A stretch of DNA of 64,000 nt from Vulcanimicrobiia bacterium (GCA_025934645.1 JAICWY010000009.1:1-64000), one strand, 5' to 3'; positions 7,141 through 16,148 are shown, numbered from the stretch's first letter. The notes: generated from the letters alone by a model not told the origin. Numbers and translations are program-made.

Positions 7141-7347
7141 GTGGCGAACCTCAAGTGGAAAACCCCGCGCAGCAAAACGCGCAGCCGCCGCGCGGCGAAC
7201 TGGAAACTCAACGCGGTGACGACCGTCGAGTGTCCGCAGTGCCATGCGCCGAAGCGCCCGCATTTCGCATGTCAGCATTGCGGCACGTACGCGGGACGCC
7301 AGGTCATCGACGTTAAGGATGATCACGCGGGCCATTCGCACGGCTAA
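7141..7347 (+). CDS. rpmF: 50S ribosomal protein L32
   Basis: The 68-residue protein starts at a GTG and has the L32 N-terminus (KWKTPRSKTRSRRAANWKL) and zinc-binding CPQCHAPKRPHFACQHCG with two CxxC pairs. It is a structural protein of the large subunit near the peptidyl-transferase centre. The C-terminal tail is His/Asp-rich (DDHAGHSHG). Its position between DUF177 and fabH is usual, but plsX, which often sits between rpmF and fabH, is missing. Confidence 0.96.
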   Translation: MANLKWKTPRSKTRSRRAANWKLNAVTTVECPQCHAPKRPHFACQHCGTYAGRQVIDVKDDHAGHSHG

Positions 7348-7350
7348 GCG

Positions 7351-8340
7351 TTGAGCCAAACGGGGGTCAGAATCGCAGCCGTCGGGCACTACGCGCCCGA
7401 AGGGATTTTGACGAACGAGGACTTGGAAAAGGTGCTCGACACGTCCGATGAGTGGATCACCACGCGTACGGGCATGAAGCGCCGCCACGTCTCCTCGGAG
7501 AAACAAGCGACCAGCGATCTGGCAATCGCGGCAGCGCGCATCGCGCTCGCGAAGACTTCGCTCACCCCGGCGGACATCGATTGCTATGTGGTCGCGACCG
7601 TCACGCCGGATTATCCGTTTCCCGCTACCGCCTGCATCGTCGCTGCGCAACTGGGCGCATCGGACAAGGCTGCGTTCGACATCGAAATTGCATGCAGCGG
7701 CTTTATCTACGGCCTCACCGTCGCCTCGAGTTTGATCCGCTCGGGCATCTACAAGCGCATCATGCTGATCGGCGCAGAGACGCTCACGAAGATCGTCGAT
7801 CGAACCGATCGCAGCACGGCCATTCTTTTCGGTGATGGCGCGGGCGCCGTGATTCTGGAAGCGGCCCAATCCGATTGTTTTCTTTCGAGCGAGCTCGGCT
7901 CCGACGGCAGCCGTCCGGAGCTGCTGCGCGTCACCGCGGGCGGTACGCGCTATCCCCTCACGCCGGCAGCGTACGAAGCGCGCGATCAGTTCATTCACAT
8001 GGAAGGCCGCGAAGTTTTTAAATTCGCGGTTACCAAGATGATCAGCGCTACGGACGTGGCGCTGCAGAAGGCGCAGCTGCAGAAAACCGATCTCGATTGG
8101 CTCATTCCGCACCAGGCGAATAAACGCATCATCGATGCGGCTGCCAAATATCTGGACATGCCGGAAGAGAAAGTCATCGTGAACATTCACGAGTACGGCA
8201 ACACGTCGGCCGCGTCCATTCCAATCGCGCTTTCAGAAGCCGTCGAATCGGGCCGCATCAAAAGCGGCGACATCATCGTTTTCGTTGGATTCGGCGGCGG
8301 TCTTTCATGGGGCGCCGTCACGTGGAGATGGGCAGCGTAA
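7351..8340 (+). CDS. fabH: Beta-ketoacyl-ACP synthase III
   Basis: FabH condenses acetyl-CoA with malonyl-ACP to start type II fatty-acid synthesis. The 329-residue product has the catalytic triad in its family contexts: Cys in IEIACSGFIYG, His in LIPHQANKRI, and Asn in EYGNTSAASIP. The C-terminal FGGGLSWGA loop is also present. It begins at a TTG three bases after rpmF. The stop overlaps the fabD start by one base (TAATG). Length and motifs are typical, so the enzyme should be active. Confidence 0.96.
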   Translation: MSQTGVRIAAVGHYAPEGILTNEDLEKVLDTSDEWITTRTGMKRRHVSSEKQATSDLAIAAARIALAKTSLTPADIDCYVVATVTPDYPFPATACIVAAQLGASDKAAFDIEIACSGFIYGLTVASSLIRSGIYKRIMLIGAETLTKIVDRTDRSTAILFGDGAGAVILEAAQSDCFLSSELGSDGSRPELLRVTAGGTRYPLTPAAYEARDQFIHMEGREVFKFAVTKMISATDVALQKAQLQKTDLDWLIPHQANKRIIDAAAKYLDMPEEKVIVNIHEYGNTSAASIPIALSEAVESGRIKSGDIIVFVGFGGGLSWGAVTWRWAA

Positions 8341-9287
8341 TGAAGGTCGGCGTGATCTTTCCCGGACAGGGTTCGCAAGTCGTCGGCATGGGCGTCGACG
8401 TCGCGCAGCAGTCGGACGCAGCGCGCCATCTGTTCGCCCGCGCGAACGACGTGCTGGGATACGATTTGCTGGAACTGCAGCGAAACGGGCCGGAAGAAAC
8501 GCTGCGCGAAACGCAGTTCAGCCAGCCCGCGATCTTTGCAACCAACGTTGCGCTGTACGCTGCGGTCGGCGATGCGCTCGCGCCGGTTGCGAGCGCCGGG
8601 CATTCCTTCGGCGAATTCTGCAGTTTGACGGTTTCGAATGCGCTTACGTTCGAAGACGCGCTGCGCGTCGTTGACGAGCGCGGCAAAGCGATGCAGTTCG
8701 CAGCCGAACAGGCCCCGGGCGGCATGTCGGCCGTGATCGGCATGAATGCGGATCGCATCCGCGAGATCGTCGACGGAGTACGTGCGGCCAACGGCGGACG
8801 CGTGCAGCTCGCGAACTTCAATTCGCCCTCGCAGATCGTCATCAGCGGCGACCTGGCGACGGTCCAAGCCGCGGGGGATGCGCTGCTGGAAGGCGGCGCG
8901 AAACGCGTCGTCCCGCTCAACGTCTCGGGCGCCTGGCACAGCGAGTTGATGCGCCCCGCGATCGATCGTTTCGCCGCGTCGGTCAATGCCGCGCCGCTTC
9001 GCATGCCGCAATTCGACGTCGTCTCGAACGTTGACGCGCAGCCTTACCGCGACACGGAGAAGATCCGGCACAATTTGGTGCGTTCGATCACCGATGAAGT
9101 ACGCTGGCACGATACGGCCCTAAAACTTATTTCGTACGGGCTCGATCTGGTCGTCGAATTCGGCGCCTCACCCGTGCTCGCGCCGCTCATGAAACGCCTG
9201 CCCGACGCGCCGCAAGTGATGAACGTTTCCGATTCCGGCGGCGTGCAAAAGCTGCGCGCCGCACTCGAGGGAAAGGTGAACGCATGA
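8340..9287 (+). CDS. fabD: Malonyl-CoA:ACP transacylase
   Basis: FabD loads malonyl groups onto acyl carrier protein. The 315-residue protein begins KVGVIFPGQGSQVVGMG, has the nucleophile elbow AGHSFGEFCSL with Ser near residue 90, and the histidine in GAWHSELM. The ATG at 8340 overlaps the fabH stop. fabG follows with an ATGA overlap, indicating a tightly coupled fab operon. Confidence 0.96.
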   Translation: MKVGVIFPGQGSQVVGMGVDVAQQSDAARHLFARANDVLGYDLLELQRNGPEETLRETQFSQPAIFATNVALYAAVGDALAPVASAGHSFGEFCSLTVSNALTFEDALRVVDERGKAMQFAAEQAPGGMSAVIGMNADRIREIVDGVRAANGGRVQLANFNSPSQIVISGDLATVQAAGDALLEGGAKRVVPLNVSGAWHSELMRPAIDRFAASVNAAPLRMPQFDVVSNVDAQPYRDTEKIRHNLVRSITDEVRWHDTALKLISYGLDLVVEFGASPVLAPLMKRLPDAPQVMNVSDSGGVQKLRAALEGKVNA

Positions 9288-10030
9288 TGCTGCAGGGCAA
9301 GGCCGCGATCGTTACCGGCGCGAGCCGGGGCATCGGGCGCGCTATTGCGGTCGATCTCGTGAAGAACGGCGCAGACGTCGTTCTGGTTGGGCGCGATCGC
9401 GGCGCCCTTGAGGAAACGCTGACCGCGTGTACTGCGGCGCGCGAGGGCGCGAAGGCGCTGGTCGTCACCGGCGACGTCGCCGATCCAGCCGCCGTCGATG
9501 GCTTCGTGAAAGAGGCGCTCGAGGCGTTCGGCCGTATCGACTTCGCGATTGCCAATGCCGGTCAGTCGGTCGACTCCCTCCTGCTGCGTCTCAAGCCCGA
9601 TGTCATCGATCAGATGCTCTCGGTCAATTTGAAGTCGGCGTTCTATCTGTGCGGCGCCGTCGCCAAGCCGATGATGAAGCAGCGCAGCGGCTCCATCGTG
9701 CTGGTCTCCAGCATCGTCGGCCTCACCGGAAATCCCGGGCAAGCCGCATACGCGGCATCCAAGGCGGGGCTGCTTGGGCTGGCCAAGTCCTTAGCGAAGG
9801 AATTGGGGTCGAGGAACATAAGAGTCAACGCCGTCGCGCCGGGCCTGATTGAAACGGCGATGACTGAAAAGATGACCGGCGAGGTACGGGAGTATCTTCT
9901 GAACCAAGCGGCCCTCGGGCGGCCGGGCAAACCCGAAGACGTAAGCGGAGCAGTCACATTTCTCTGCTCGGAAGCTGCCGGATACATCACGGGGCAAACC
10001 CTCGTGGTCGACGGCGGCATTTTGATGTAA
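9284..10030 (+). CDS. fabG: 3-oxoacyl-ACP reductase
   Basis: This 248-residue short-chain dehydrogenase has [11 protein letters not shown] (NADP-binding Gly motif), NAGQS, catalytic Ser in VSSIVG, YAASKAG with the Tyr/Lys pair, and the C-terminal [11 protein letters not shown]. Within a fabH-fabD-acpP operon it is the NADPH-dependent beta-ketoacyl-ACP reductase. The start overlaps the fabD stop by four bases. The double Met at the start leaves one residue of ambiguity. Confidence 0.96.
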   Translation: MMLQGKAAIVTGASRGIGRAIAVDLVKNGADVVLVGRDRGALEETLTACTAAREGAKALVVTGDVADPAAVDGFVKEALEAFGRIDFAIANAGQSVDSLLLRLKPDVIDQMLSVNLKSAFYLCGAVAKPMMKQRSGSIVLVSSIVGLTGNPGQAAYAASKAGLLGLAKSLAKELGSRNIRVNAVAPGLIETAMTEKMTGEVREYLLNQAALGRPGKPEDVSGAVTFLCSEAAGYITGQTLVVDGGILM

Positions 10031-10050
10031 CAACCGAAGATAGGAGACCT

Positions 10051-10293
10051 ATGTCCACCACGTTCGATAAAGTCAAGAAAATCATCGTCGAGCAACTCGG
10101 CGTTGACGAGTCGGAAGTGACGCCCGAAGCTTCCATTACCGACGATCTTGGCGCCGACTCGCTCGATCAGGTCGAGCTCGTGATGGCTTTCGAGACCGAG
10201 TTCAACATCGATATTCCCGACGAAGAGGCGGAGAAAATCAAAACCGTCGGCGACGCCGTCAAGCGCGTCGAGGAAGCAACCGCAAAGGAATAG
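10051..10293 (+). CDS. acpP: Acyl carrier protein
   Basis: The 80-residue acidic protein has [15 protein letters not shown], in which the Ser of DSL carries the 4'-phosphopantetheine arm. TAGGAG precedes the ATG. It carries growing acyl chains between the Fab enzymes encoded just upstream. fabF, which commonly follows acpP, is not here; ffh comes next. Confidence 0.97.
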   Translation: MSTTFDKVKKIIVEQLGVDESEVTPEASITDDLGADSLDQVELVMAFETEFNIDIPDEEAEKIKTVGDAVKRVEEATAKE

Positions 10294-10305
10294 CGCCGCA
10301 GCCCC

Positions 10306-11634
10306 GTGTTCGATCAATTATCTGACCGGTTAAATGCGATCTTCTCGCGTTTGACCGGTCGAGGCCGTTTAAGCGAAAGCGACGTTAACGAAGTGATGCG
10401 CGAAGTGCGCATCGCTTTGCTTGAGGCCGACGTTTCGCTTTCCGCGGCAAAAGAGTTCGTCAACAAGATCAAAGAGCAGGCGATTGGCGCCGACGTCCTG
10501 GCGTCGCTCTCGCCCGCGCAGACGATCGTCAAGATCGTTCATGACGAACTGGTGCAGCTGCTCGGCGGCGCGGAAGCGCGGCTGCAGTTTAGCGATGCGC
10601 CGCCGTCGGTCATCATGCTTGTGGGTCTGCAAGGCTCCGGCAAGACCACGCACGCGGGCAAGCTCGCGCTGCGTTTGAAAGAACAAGGGCGCCGCTCCAT
10701 GCTGGTGGCGGCCGACATCTACCGCCCCGCCGCGATCGCACAGTTGCAGACGCTCGGCAAGCAGATCGATCTGCCGGTGTTCGAACGCGGGCAAAGCGAC
10801 CCCGTCAAGACCGCGCGAGAAGCGGTAGGGGAAGCTAAGCGGCTCGGCCTTTCCACGGTAATTATCGACACGGCGGGCCGTCTGCAGATCGACGACGAGC
10901 TCATGGTCGAGCTCGAGCGCATTAAAGCTGCGGTCAATCCCAAAGAGATTCTGCTCGTCGCCGATGCGATGACGGGTCAGGAAGCCACGAACGTCGCGAA
11001 GGGCTTCCACGATAGGCTCGGCATCACCGGCGTCATTCTCACCAAACTCGACGGCGACACGCGCGGCGGCGCGGCGCTCTCGATTCATAAAGTTACCGGC
11101 GCGCCGATCAAGTTCATCGGCGTCGGCGAGAAGCTCTCGGCGATCGAACCGTTCTATCCCGATCGCCTGGCATCGCGCATCCTCGGCATGGGTGACGTGC
11201 TCACGCTCATCGAGCGCACGCAAAATCTCTATAGCGCCGACCAAGCCAAAGAACTCGAGCAGAAGCTGCTCAAGCAGCAATTCACGCTCGACGACTTTTT
11301 GAACCAGATGCGGCAGATCCGCAAGATGGGATCGATGACGGACATCCTAAAGATGATTCCGGGCGTCTCCCGCGCGCTGCCCAAAGATTTCGAGATTCCG
11401 GAAGCCGATCTCAAGCGCATTGAAGCGATCATCTGCTCGATGACCTTGCGCGAGCGTCAGAATCCGGATGTACTTAACGGGTCGCGCCGCAAGCGCATTG
11501 CAAACGGCAGCGGCACGCAGGTAGCCGACGTCAACCGCCTCGTCAAGCGTTTCGAAGAAGCGCGAAAGATGATGAAACAAATGGGTTTCGGCGGAAAGAA
11601 ACGGCCAAAAATTCCCTTCGGCATGAGCCGCTGA
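10306..11634 (+). CDS. ffh: Signal recognition particle protein Ffh
   Basis: The 442-residue SRP54-type GTPase binds SRP RNA and signal sequences and targets nascent membrane proteins with FtsY. The N domain is followed by the G domain (G1 GLQGSGKTTHAGKLA near residue 107, DTAGRLQ, TKLDGDTRGGAA). The methionine-rich M domain contains MTDILKMIPG and the C-terminal MMKQMGFGGKK. It starts with GTG 12 bases after acpP, so it is probably part of the same transcript as the fatty-acid genes. Confidence 0.96.
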   Translation: MFDQLSDRLNAIFSRLTGRGRLSESDVNEVMREVRIALLEADVSLSAAKEFVNKIKEQAIGADVLASLSPAQTIVKIVHDELVQLLGGAEARLQFSDAPPSVIMLVGLQGSGKTTHAGKLALRLKEQGRRSMLVAADIYRPAAIAQLQTLGKQIDLPVFERGQSDPVKTAREAVGEAKRLGLSTVIIDTAGRLQIDDELMVELERIKAAVNPKEILLVADAMTGQEATNVAKGFHDRLGITGVILTKLDGDTRGGAALSIHKVTGAPIKFIGVGEKLSAIEPFYPDRLASRILGMGDVLTLIERTQNLYSADQAKELEQKLLKQQFTLDDFLNQMRQIRKMGSMTDILKMIPGVSRALPKDFEIPEADLKRIEAIICSMTLRERQNPDVLNGSRRKRIANGSGTQVADVNRLVKRFEEARKMMKQMGFGGKKRPKIPFGMSR

Positions 11635-11691
11635 GGGGTGCTCTCTACCAAAGCGCGTGGTTTACGCGCACTTTAGCTACGGATAAAGGAC

Positions 11692-11985
11692 ATGGTAAAA
11701 ATTAGACTCCGGCGCATGGGCGCCAAGAAACAGCCGACGTACCGGTTCGTGGTGGCGGATGCCCGCTCACCGCGCGACGGCCGCTTCATCGAAATCCTGG
11801 GCCACTACAATCCGCGCACCGAACCGCGCGAGATCGTCGTGAACGAGGAAAAAGCGAAGTCGTGGCTCGCCAAGGGCGCGCAGCCCTCCGATACGGTGCG
11901 CCGCCTCTTCGCCGAAAAAGGCATCATGGATCGCGGACCGGTTCCCGAGAGCACGCGCAAACCGAAGTCGGAAGGCGCTGAGTAA
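11692..11985 (+). CDS. rpsP: 30S ribosomal protein S16
   Basis: The 97-residue S16 protein has [20 protein letters not shown] at the N-terminus and the typical YNPRTEP segment. AAAGGA lies three bases before the ATG. The 57-nt gap after ffh contains a short GCGCGT/ACGCGC dyad that could be a weak terminator or attenuator. The stop overlaps the khpA start. Confidence 0.96.
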   Translation: MVKIRLRRMGAKKQPTYRFVVADARSPRDGRFIEILGHYNPRTEPREIVVNEEKAKSWLAKGAQPSDTVRRLFAEKGIMDRGPVPESTRKPKSEGAE

Positions 11986-12515
11986 TGTCGGCGTTCGATG
12001 ACGAATTCGGGCTCTTCGGCGAAGAACAAGGCGAAGAGAACGAGCGTCGTTCGACGCTCGGCGCGCGAAAAATCGCCGGGAACGAAACGATCATCGACGA
12101 CATCGAGCCCGAGGACGATCAGCCTCGCCGCCGCGGTCCGTCGGATCGTTCCGGCCCACGGCAGAAGGGCGGCTTTGGCCGCGGCCGGCGTCAGGACAAG
12201 CCGAACCGCGCGCCGGCCGACCCGGAAGCCTCACGCGTTCGCGCGAGCGAGCTGCTCGTCTTTCTAGCCAAGAAACTCGTCGCCAAACCGGACGCGGTGA
12301 TGGTCGATCACTTCCCGCCGGAAGACGGTTACCAAGCGCAGATCGAACTCGTCGTCGATGCGGAAGATCTCGGCAAAGTGATCGGCCGCAACGGACGCGT
12401 CGCGCAGGCGCTGCGCACGATCGTTCGCGCAACGGCCGAAGGCAAAGTCTCGGTCGAGATCATGGACTCCGAAGAAGCCGCCGATACCGGCGACGAAGGT
12501 GATGCCGGCGAGTAA
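11985..12515 (+). CDS. khpA: KH-domain RNA-binding protein KhpA with long N-terminal extension
   Basis: The C-terminal part (about residues 85-165) is a single KH domain of the KhpA/YlqC family, with the RNA-binding GxxG loop in KVIGRNGRVAQALRTIVRA. KhpA partners with KhpB in cell-envelope and RNA regulation. The usual protein has about 75-85 residues, whereas this one has 176. The extra N-terminal half is acidic and then Arg/Gly-rich (FGRGRRQDKPNR), likely disordered and able to bind RNA. Its place between rpsP and rimM is canonical. Confidence 0.9.
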   Translation: MSAFDDEFGLFGEEQGEENERRSTLGARKIAGNETIIDDIEPEDDQPRRRGPSDRSGPRQKGGFGRGRRQDKPNRAPADPEASRVRASELLVFLAKKLVAKPDAVMVDHFPPEDGYQAQIELVVDAEDLGKVIGRNGRVAQALRTIVRATAEGKVSVEIMDSEEAADTGDEGDAGE

Positions 12516-13008
12516 CGAGATTCCCGTCGGCCGCATCGCGGGCGTGTTCGGGATTCACGGTGAACTCAAGTGCGACCCGTCAAGCGCGGGTCGCACCCTT
12601 TTTTCGCGCGGCCAAACGTTTCGCGTCGAGCGCAAAGACGGCACGAGCGCGGAAGAAACGATTGGCGCAGTGCGCGAGCACAAGAACCGGTTGCTGGTCC
12701 GCTTCAACGGCGTCGACTCCGCGAACGCGGCTGAGGCATACGCGGGCGCGATGTTGTATGCCGACGCGCAGCGCATCGTGCTCGAACCGGGCGAATACTT
12801 AGATCGCGATCTCACCGGCTGCGAGCTGCGCGCGCCGGACGGCACGCTGCTCGGCACGGTCTCGCGCGTAGAGCATTATCCGAGCTCCGACATGCTCGTC
12901 GTCGGCGGCAAACTCGTTCCGATGATCAAAGAATTCATAAAAAAGATCGACATCTCCGCAAAACGCATCGACGCCGATCTTCCGTTGGGCTTGCTGGACG
13001 AGGATTAA
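12502..13008 (+). CDS. rimM: 16S rRNA processing protein RimM
   Basis: RimM assists 30S maturation by binding S19. The 168-residue protein has the N-terminal VGRIAGVFGIHGELKC and the PRC-barrel C-terminal GKLVPMIKEFIKKIDI with LPLGLLDED. It overlaps the end of khpA by 14 bases. A GTG one codon earlier (12499) is an alternative start. The usual downstream partners trmD and rplS are absent: the next gene is on the opposite strand three bases later. Confidence 0.95.
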   Translation: MPASNEIPVGRIAGVFGIHGELKCDPSSAGRTLFSRGQTFRVERKDGTSAEETIGAVREHKNRLLVRFNGVDSANAAEAYAGAMLYADAQRIVLEPGEYLDRDLTGCELRAPDGTLLGTVSRVEHYPSSDMLVVGGKLVPMIKEFIKKIDISAKRIDADLPLGLLDED

Positions 13009-13011
13009 GGC

Positions 13012-14025
13012 TCAGCCGTTCTCCGGACTCGCCTTGGCGTACGCGGCGACCGCGTCGGAGACTGCGCTTGAAAGCGATCCGGACGTCGCGCTGTGTTCGG
13101 CGAGCTTCGCGCCCCAACACGTGTAGACGTCCAGCACGAACGTCCACGTGGTGCGGCTGCCGAAGCCGTGGTGCTGGGAAACCGCCGATGCCGTGCCCGT
13201 TGCGATCGTGTTATTGCGGTCGCTGCCGCAAATGCCGTCGGCTTCCTTCGAGAGATTTTGGCCGGGCGCATTGCTCATGCGCACGTTGTAGTGCGCGTTC
13301 AGCGAAGTGAAGAGCTCGCTTGTCGCTTTGTTGAGATCGTTCTGCGGCAAGTGCCCGCTCACGTGGACGACCAAAATGCCCTTGGCCGGTTTTACGATCG
13401 GACCCGCCGGCGCTGCGGACGTTTCTTTGCCGTGGCGCTTGAAGAGACCGGCGATATCCGAAAAGCTTTTGCTGACTTGGTTGGATTTGGGCGCCGGAGT
13501 CGACGTGGCTTCGGCTTGCGTCGCGGCGTATGCCGCGGACAAGCTCTTTTCGCGCGCCTCGATCGCGTCGTGAATCGTCACGGCTTGCGAGGTGGCATCT
13601 TCGAACGAAGCGATCTGCGCGGTCGCGCCATACGTAATCGTGCCGCTTTGCGTGGACACGACTTGCTCGACCAGCGAAACGCCGTCGCCCAATGGCGTCA
13701 TGTAACCGGCTACGTAATAATCGGCGTTGAGTTTGCGCGCGTTGGTCAAATAATCGGCGCGTTTGACGGTTGGCGGGGAGAGAATGGTGTCGATGCCCCC
13801 CGCCGCGTTCATCTGCTGCACGAAAAGCTGCGCGGCGCGCTGGCCGACGTCGGCTTTAATGTCGCTGCTCGCTTCGAACGGATAGACGATGACGAGCGGC
13901 AAGTGTACCGGCGATGCGGCCGGCGCGGGCGTGGGCGCGGGACTCGGCGTCACCTTCGGGGGCGGCGCGGCGGCCACGAGCGCAACGCTCAAGCAAAGCA
14001 AAAGCAGGGCGGGTAAACGACGCAC
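13012..14025 (-). CDS. Exported protein of unknown function
   Basis: The 337-residue protein begins at a GTG (14025) preceded by AAAGGA. It has a signal peptide (RRLPALLLLCLSVALVAAA) and a Pro/Ala-rich linker. The next 100 residues (IVYPFEASSDIKADVG, AQLFVQQMNAAGGIDTI, LNADYYVAGYMTPLG) resemble proteins that read periplasmic ligands, such as TolB N-terminal or CsgG-like folds, although only in pattern. The C-terminal half repeats a similar strand-helix layout and has two cysteines that could form a disulfide. It is the last gene of a minus-strand run after the YihY and hydrolase genes. Confidence 0.7.
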   Translation of the reverse strand: MRRLPALLLLCLSVALVAAAPPPKVTPSPAPTPAPAASPVHLPLVIVYPFEASSDIKADVGQRAAQLFVQQMNAAGGIDTILSPPTVKRADYLTNARKLNADYYVAGYMTPLGDGVSLVEQVVSTQSGTITYGATAQIASFEDATSQAVTIHDAIEAREKSLSAAYAATQAEATSTPAPKSNQVSKSFSDIAGLFKRHGKETSAAPAGPIVKPAKGILVVHVSGHLPQNDLNKATSELFTSLNAHYNVRMSNAPGQNLSKEADGICGSDRNNTIATGTASAVSQHHGFGSRTTWTFVLDVYTCWGAKLAEHSATSGSLSSAVSDAVAAYAKASPENG

Positions 14026-14044
14026 GGATGTCCTTTCGAACGTG

Positions 14045-14728
14045 TTAGGGCAGTCCCGAAAGAAACGTGCGGATCTCGGCAATCGTTTCCCCGGGGCGCT
14101 CGACCATCAGCAGGTGACCGGCGCCCGGAACTCTTCTCGCTTGGCCCGCCGGAACCCGGTCCGCCAGCGCCTGCCCGTACTTGGGCGGCGTCATGCGATC
14201 CGTTTCTCCGGTCAGCGCCAGCGCCGGCACGCTGATGCCGCCGAGCCGGTCGAACGCATCGAACGCGTCGCACGCGCGGAAGTCGCGGAGCGTCTGCGCT
14301 TGGCCGACGCGCTCCATGCTCTGCGCGGCCCATTCGACGCGTTCCGGCGTGCTTTCGGCAAAGAAGTACCCGGCGATGGTGCGAGCCGTTGCCGGAAAAT
14401 CCGTTTCGATGCCTGCGAGGAACGCCGGAGCGACGCGCAGTCGCGCTCCCGAGCCCAGCAAGACGAGCCCGCGCAGCGGAAGTCCGTGCGAGAGCGCCGT
14501 CTCCATGGCGATCGCTCCGCCCATCGAATGCCCGCAGAGCACGACATCCGCCAAGGCCTGCTCGCGCGCATACTCAGCGGTAAACGATGCGAACTCCGCG
14601 ATGCTTGCGGGTTCGCCTTCGCGCAAGTGACCGGGAAGATCGGGCGCGTGCGAGCCGGGAAACGCCGCGCGCAGTTCCGCGAACACCTCGCCGGTGAAGC
14701 CGGCACCGTGCAGAAACAGCAGCGTCAC
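14045..14728 (-). CDS. Alpha/beta hydrolase
   Basis: The 227-residue protein has the alpha/beta-hydrolase layout: LLFLHGAGFTG (oxyanion HG), the nucleophile elbow CGHSMGGAIAME with Ser near residue 78, the acid in TGETDRMTPP and the catalytic His in PGAGHLLMVERP. The substrate is unknown; esterase or lipase-like activity is likely. Its GTG overlaps the stop of the YihY gene (GTGA), so the two are probably co-translated. The frame is open far upstream, but only as a shadow of that gene. Confidence 0.85.
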   Translation of the reverse strand: MTLLFLHGAGFTGEVFAELRAAFPGSHAPDLPGHLREGEPASIAEFASFTAEYAREQALADVVLCGHSMGGAIAMETALSHGLPLRGLVLLGSGARLRVAPAFLAGIETDFPATARTIAGYFFAESTPERVEWAAQSMERVGQAQTLRDFRACDAFDAFDRLGGISVPALALTGETDRMTPPKYGQALADRVPAGQARRVPGAGHLLMVERPGETIAEIRTFLSGLP

Positions 14729-15597
14729 GACGCATCCTCGCATTCCGTTTCCAGGAGATGCGGGTCTTCGGTCTTTACCGGATCGACGAGCGGAGCGACC
14801 CGTTCCGTTCCCTTGAGATGCGCCCAGCCTGCGCTCAGTTCCGCGCCGAACAAGAAGATGATGCCGATCAGGTAAAACCAGAGCAGCAAGACCAGCGGCG
14901 CCGAAAGCGCACCGTAAATCCGGGTGAAATCGACGTGCACGGTATAAAACGCGAATGCGTATTGCACGGCCGGCCAGAGCAAGGCAACGCACGAGGCGCC
15001 GGGAACGGCGAACCTCCAGCTCACGCGCCGGTTCGGCAAAAACGTGTACAAGAAAATCGAAACGACGAAGACCATGGCCATCGAGAGTGCGTACGCCATA
15101 ATCTGCGAGAAGTTCGCGGGGTCCGAGATACGCGCGTACGCGAAGACCACGGATACCGCGACAGGCATACCTACCGCGACGATCAACACGACCCCCGTGA
15201 CCGGAAGCATGACGATCGAGATCGCCATGTCGTGCAGCAGCGGCCGGCTCTTCGGAACCGCGAGCGCGCGGTTGAGTGCGTAGGCAAGCCCCATGAACAG
15301 ATTTTTCGATGCCCACACGACGACCACGAACGCAACGGCGCTCGAGACGCCGCGGCCGTATACGTACGTGCGGACGTTCGCGGCGACCGTATCGTGCAAT
15401 GCGGGTGCGAACGTGTCGAAGAATGCAAGAATCTGCTGCTCGCCGTTGGGGAATACCAGCGAAGCGGCGGTCAAGACCAGCACGAGCAGCGGGAAGATCG
15501 CAAAGAGCGCGTTGAATGCGATGGCCTGTGAGAGGAAGGCGCAGCCGTCGCGGGAGAACCGCATGCCGGCTTCCCGGAACGCTAAGATGAGTCGCAT
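14725..15597 (-). CDS. YihY/BrkB family inner-membrane protein
   Basis: The 290-residue protein has about six hydrophobic spans and the YihY/UPF0761 signatures: SQAIAFNALFAIFPLLV near the N-terminus, the SKNLFMGLAYALNRAL segment and ALSAPLVLLLWFYLIGIIFL near the end. The family was once misnamed RNase BN. Its function is unsettled, with transport or envelope roles proposed. AAGG lies about ten bases before the chosen ATG. It is divergent from the stalk-domain gene at 15628, with only 30 bp between the starts. Confidence 0.85.
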   Translation of the reverse strand: MRLILAFREAGMRFSRDGCAFLSQAIAFNALFAIFPLLVLVLTAASLVFPNGEQQILAFFDTFAPALHDTVAANVRTYVYGRGVSSAVAFVVVVWASKNLFMGLAYALNRALAVPKSRPLLHDMAISIVMLPVTGVVLIVAVGMPVAVSVVFAYARISDPANFSQIMAYALSMAMVFVVSIFLYTFLPNRRVSWRFAVPGASCVALLWPAVQYAFAFYTVHVDFTRIYGALSAPLVLLLWFYLIGIIFLFGAELSAGWAHLKGTERVAPLVDPVKTEDPHLLETECEDAS

Positions 15598-15627
15598 GTC
15601 CCTGGGCCTTAGTATCGAGGTCGCGGC

Positions 15628-16128
15628 GTGATTTTCCCACTTGCGGCGGCGGTGCTTAGCATCGTGATAGACGGCAATGCCGTGCGCTCGTACAATGCGC
15701 CGTATCTTCGCGCAGGCCACGTGATCGCGCCGATCGATCCGTTCGTCACCGGCGTCGCGGCGAGCATCGGGTACAGCGCGGGGTCGCTTATCGTGACGCG
15801 CGGGGATCGCTTCGCGCAAGTACCGTTCGCCGATCCGCCCGATCCGCAGCACTACCAAAGCACGTACGTCGAACTCGCGCCGCTCCTGCGCACGCTCGGC
15901 GCGCGCGTTTGGTACGACGCCGCGCAGCGCACGCTCTACGTTCGAACGCCGCGCAAGGAGCTCGCGACGCCGACCCCGTTCAATCCCGCCGTTCCACGGG
16001 CGTTTCCGACAGACGTCTTTACGCCATCGCCCGCAACGACGCCGCGGCCCGTGGTGACCGGAACGCCCTCACCTCGCCGCACGCCGCTCCCGGCGCCTGC
16101 GCCTTCGCCGCCGGCGCGCGGCGGTTAG
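15628..16128 (+). CDS. Exported protein with copper-amine-oxidase-like stalk domain
   Basis: The 166-residue protein starts at GTG 15628 with a short hydrophobic leader. Residues 12-110 (IVIDGNAVRSYNAPYLRAGH, ELAPLLRTLGARVWYD, RTLYVRTPR) follow the pattern of the stalk domain known from copper amine oxidase N-termini and bacterial surface proteins. The last 50 residues are Pro/Thr/Ser-rich and probably disordered, like a wall-spanning linker. Its function is structural or unknown. The start is the first codon with any support, and no clear Shine-Dalgarno sequence is visible. Confidence 0.65.
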   Translation: MIFPLAAAVLSIVIDGNAVRSYNAPYLRAGHVIAPIDPFVTGVAASIGYSAGSLIVTRGDRFAQVPFADPPDPQHYQSTYVELAPLLRTLGARVWYDAAQRTLYVRTPRKELATPTPFNPAVPRAFPTDVFTPSPATTPRPVVTGTPSPRRTPLPAPAPSPPARGG

Positions 16129-16148
16129 CGCGCGGCGCGGCTTCTGTT

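Noticed and set aside
6979-8190. A 403-codon minus-strand frame opposite DUF177, rpmF and fabH
   Set aside because: It is antisense to three well-supported genes and has no recognisable protein features.
14729-15640. Long upstream continuation of the alpha/beta hydrolase frame
   Set aside because: The added sequence is Arg-rich shadow of the YihY gene. The GTG at the YihY stop fits the family start.
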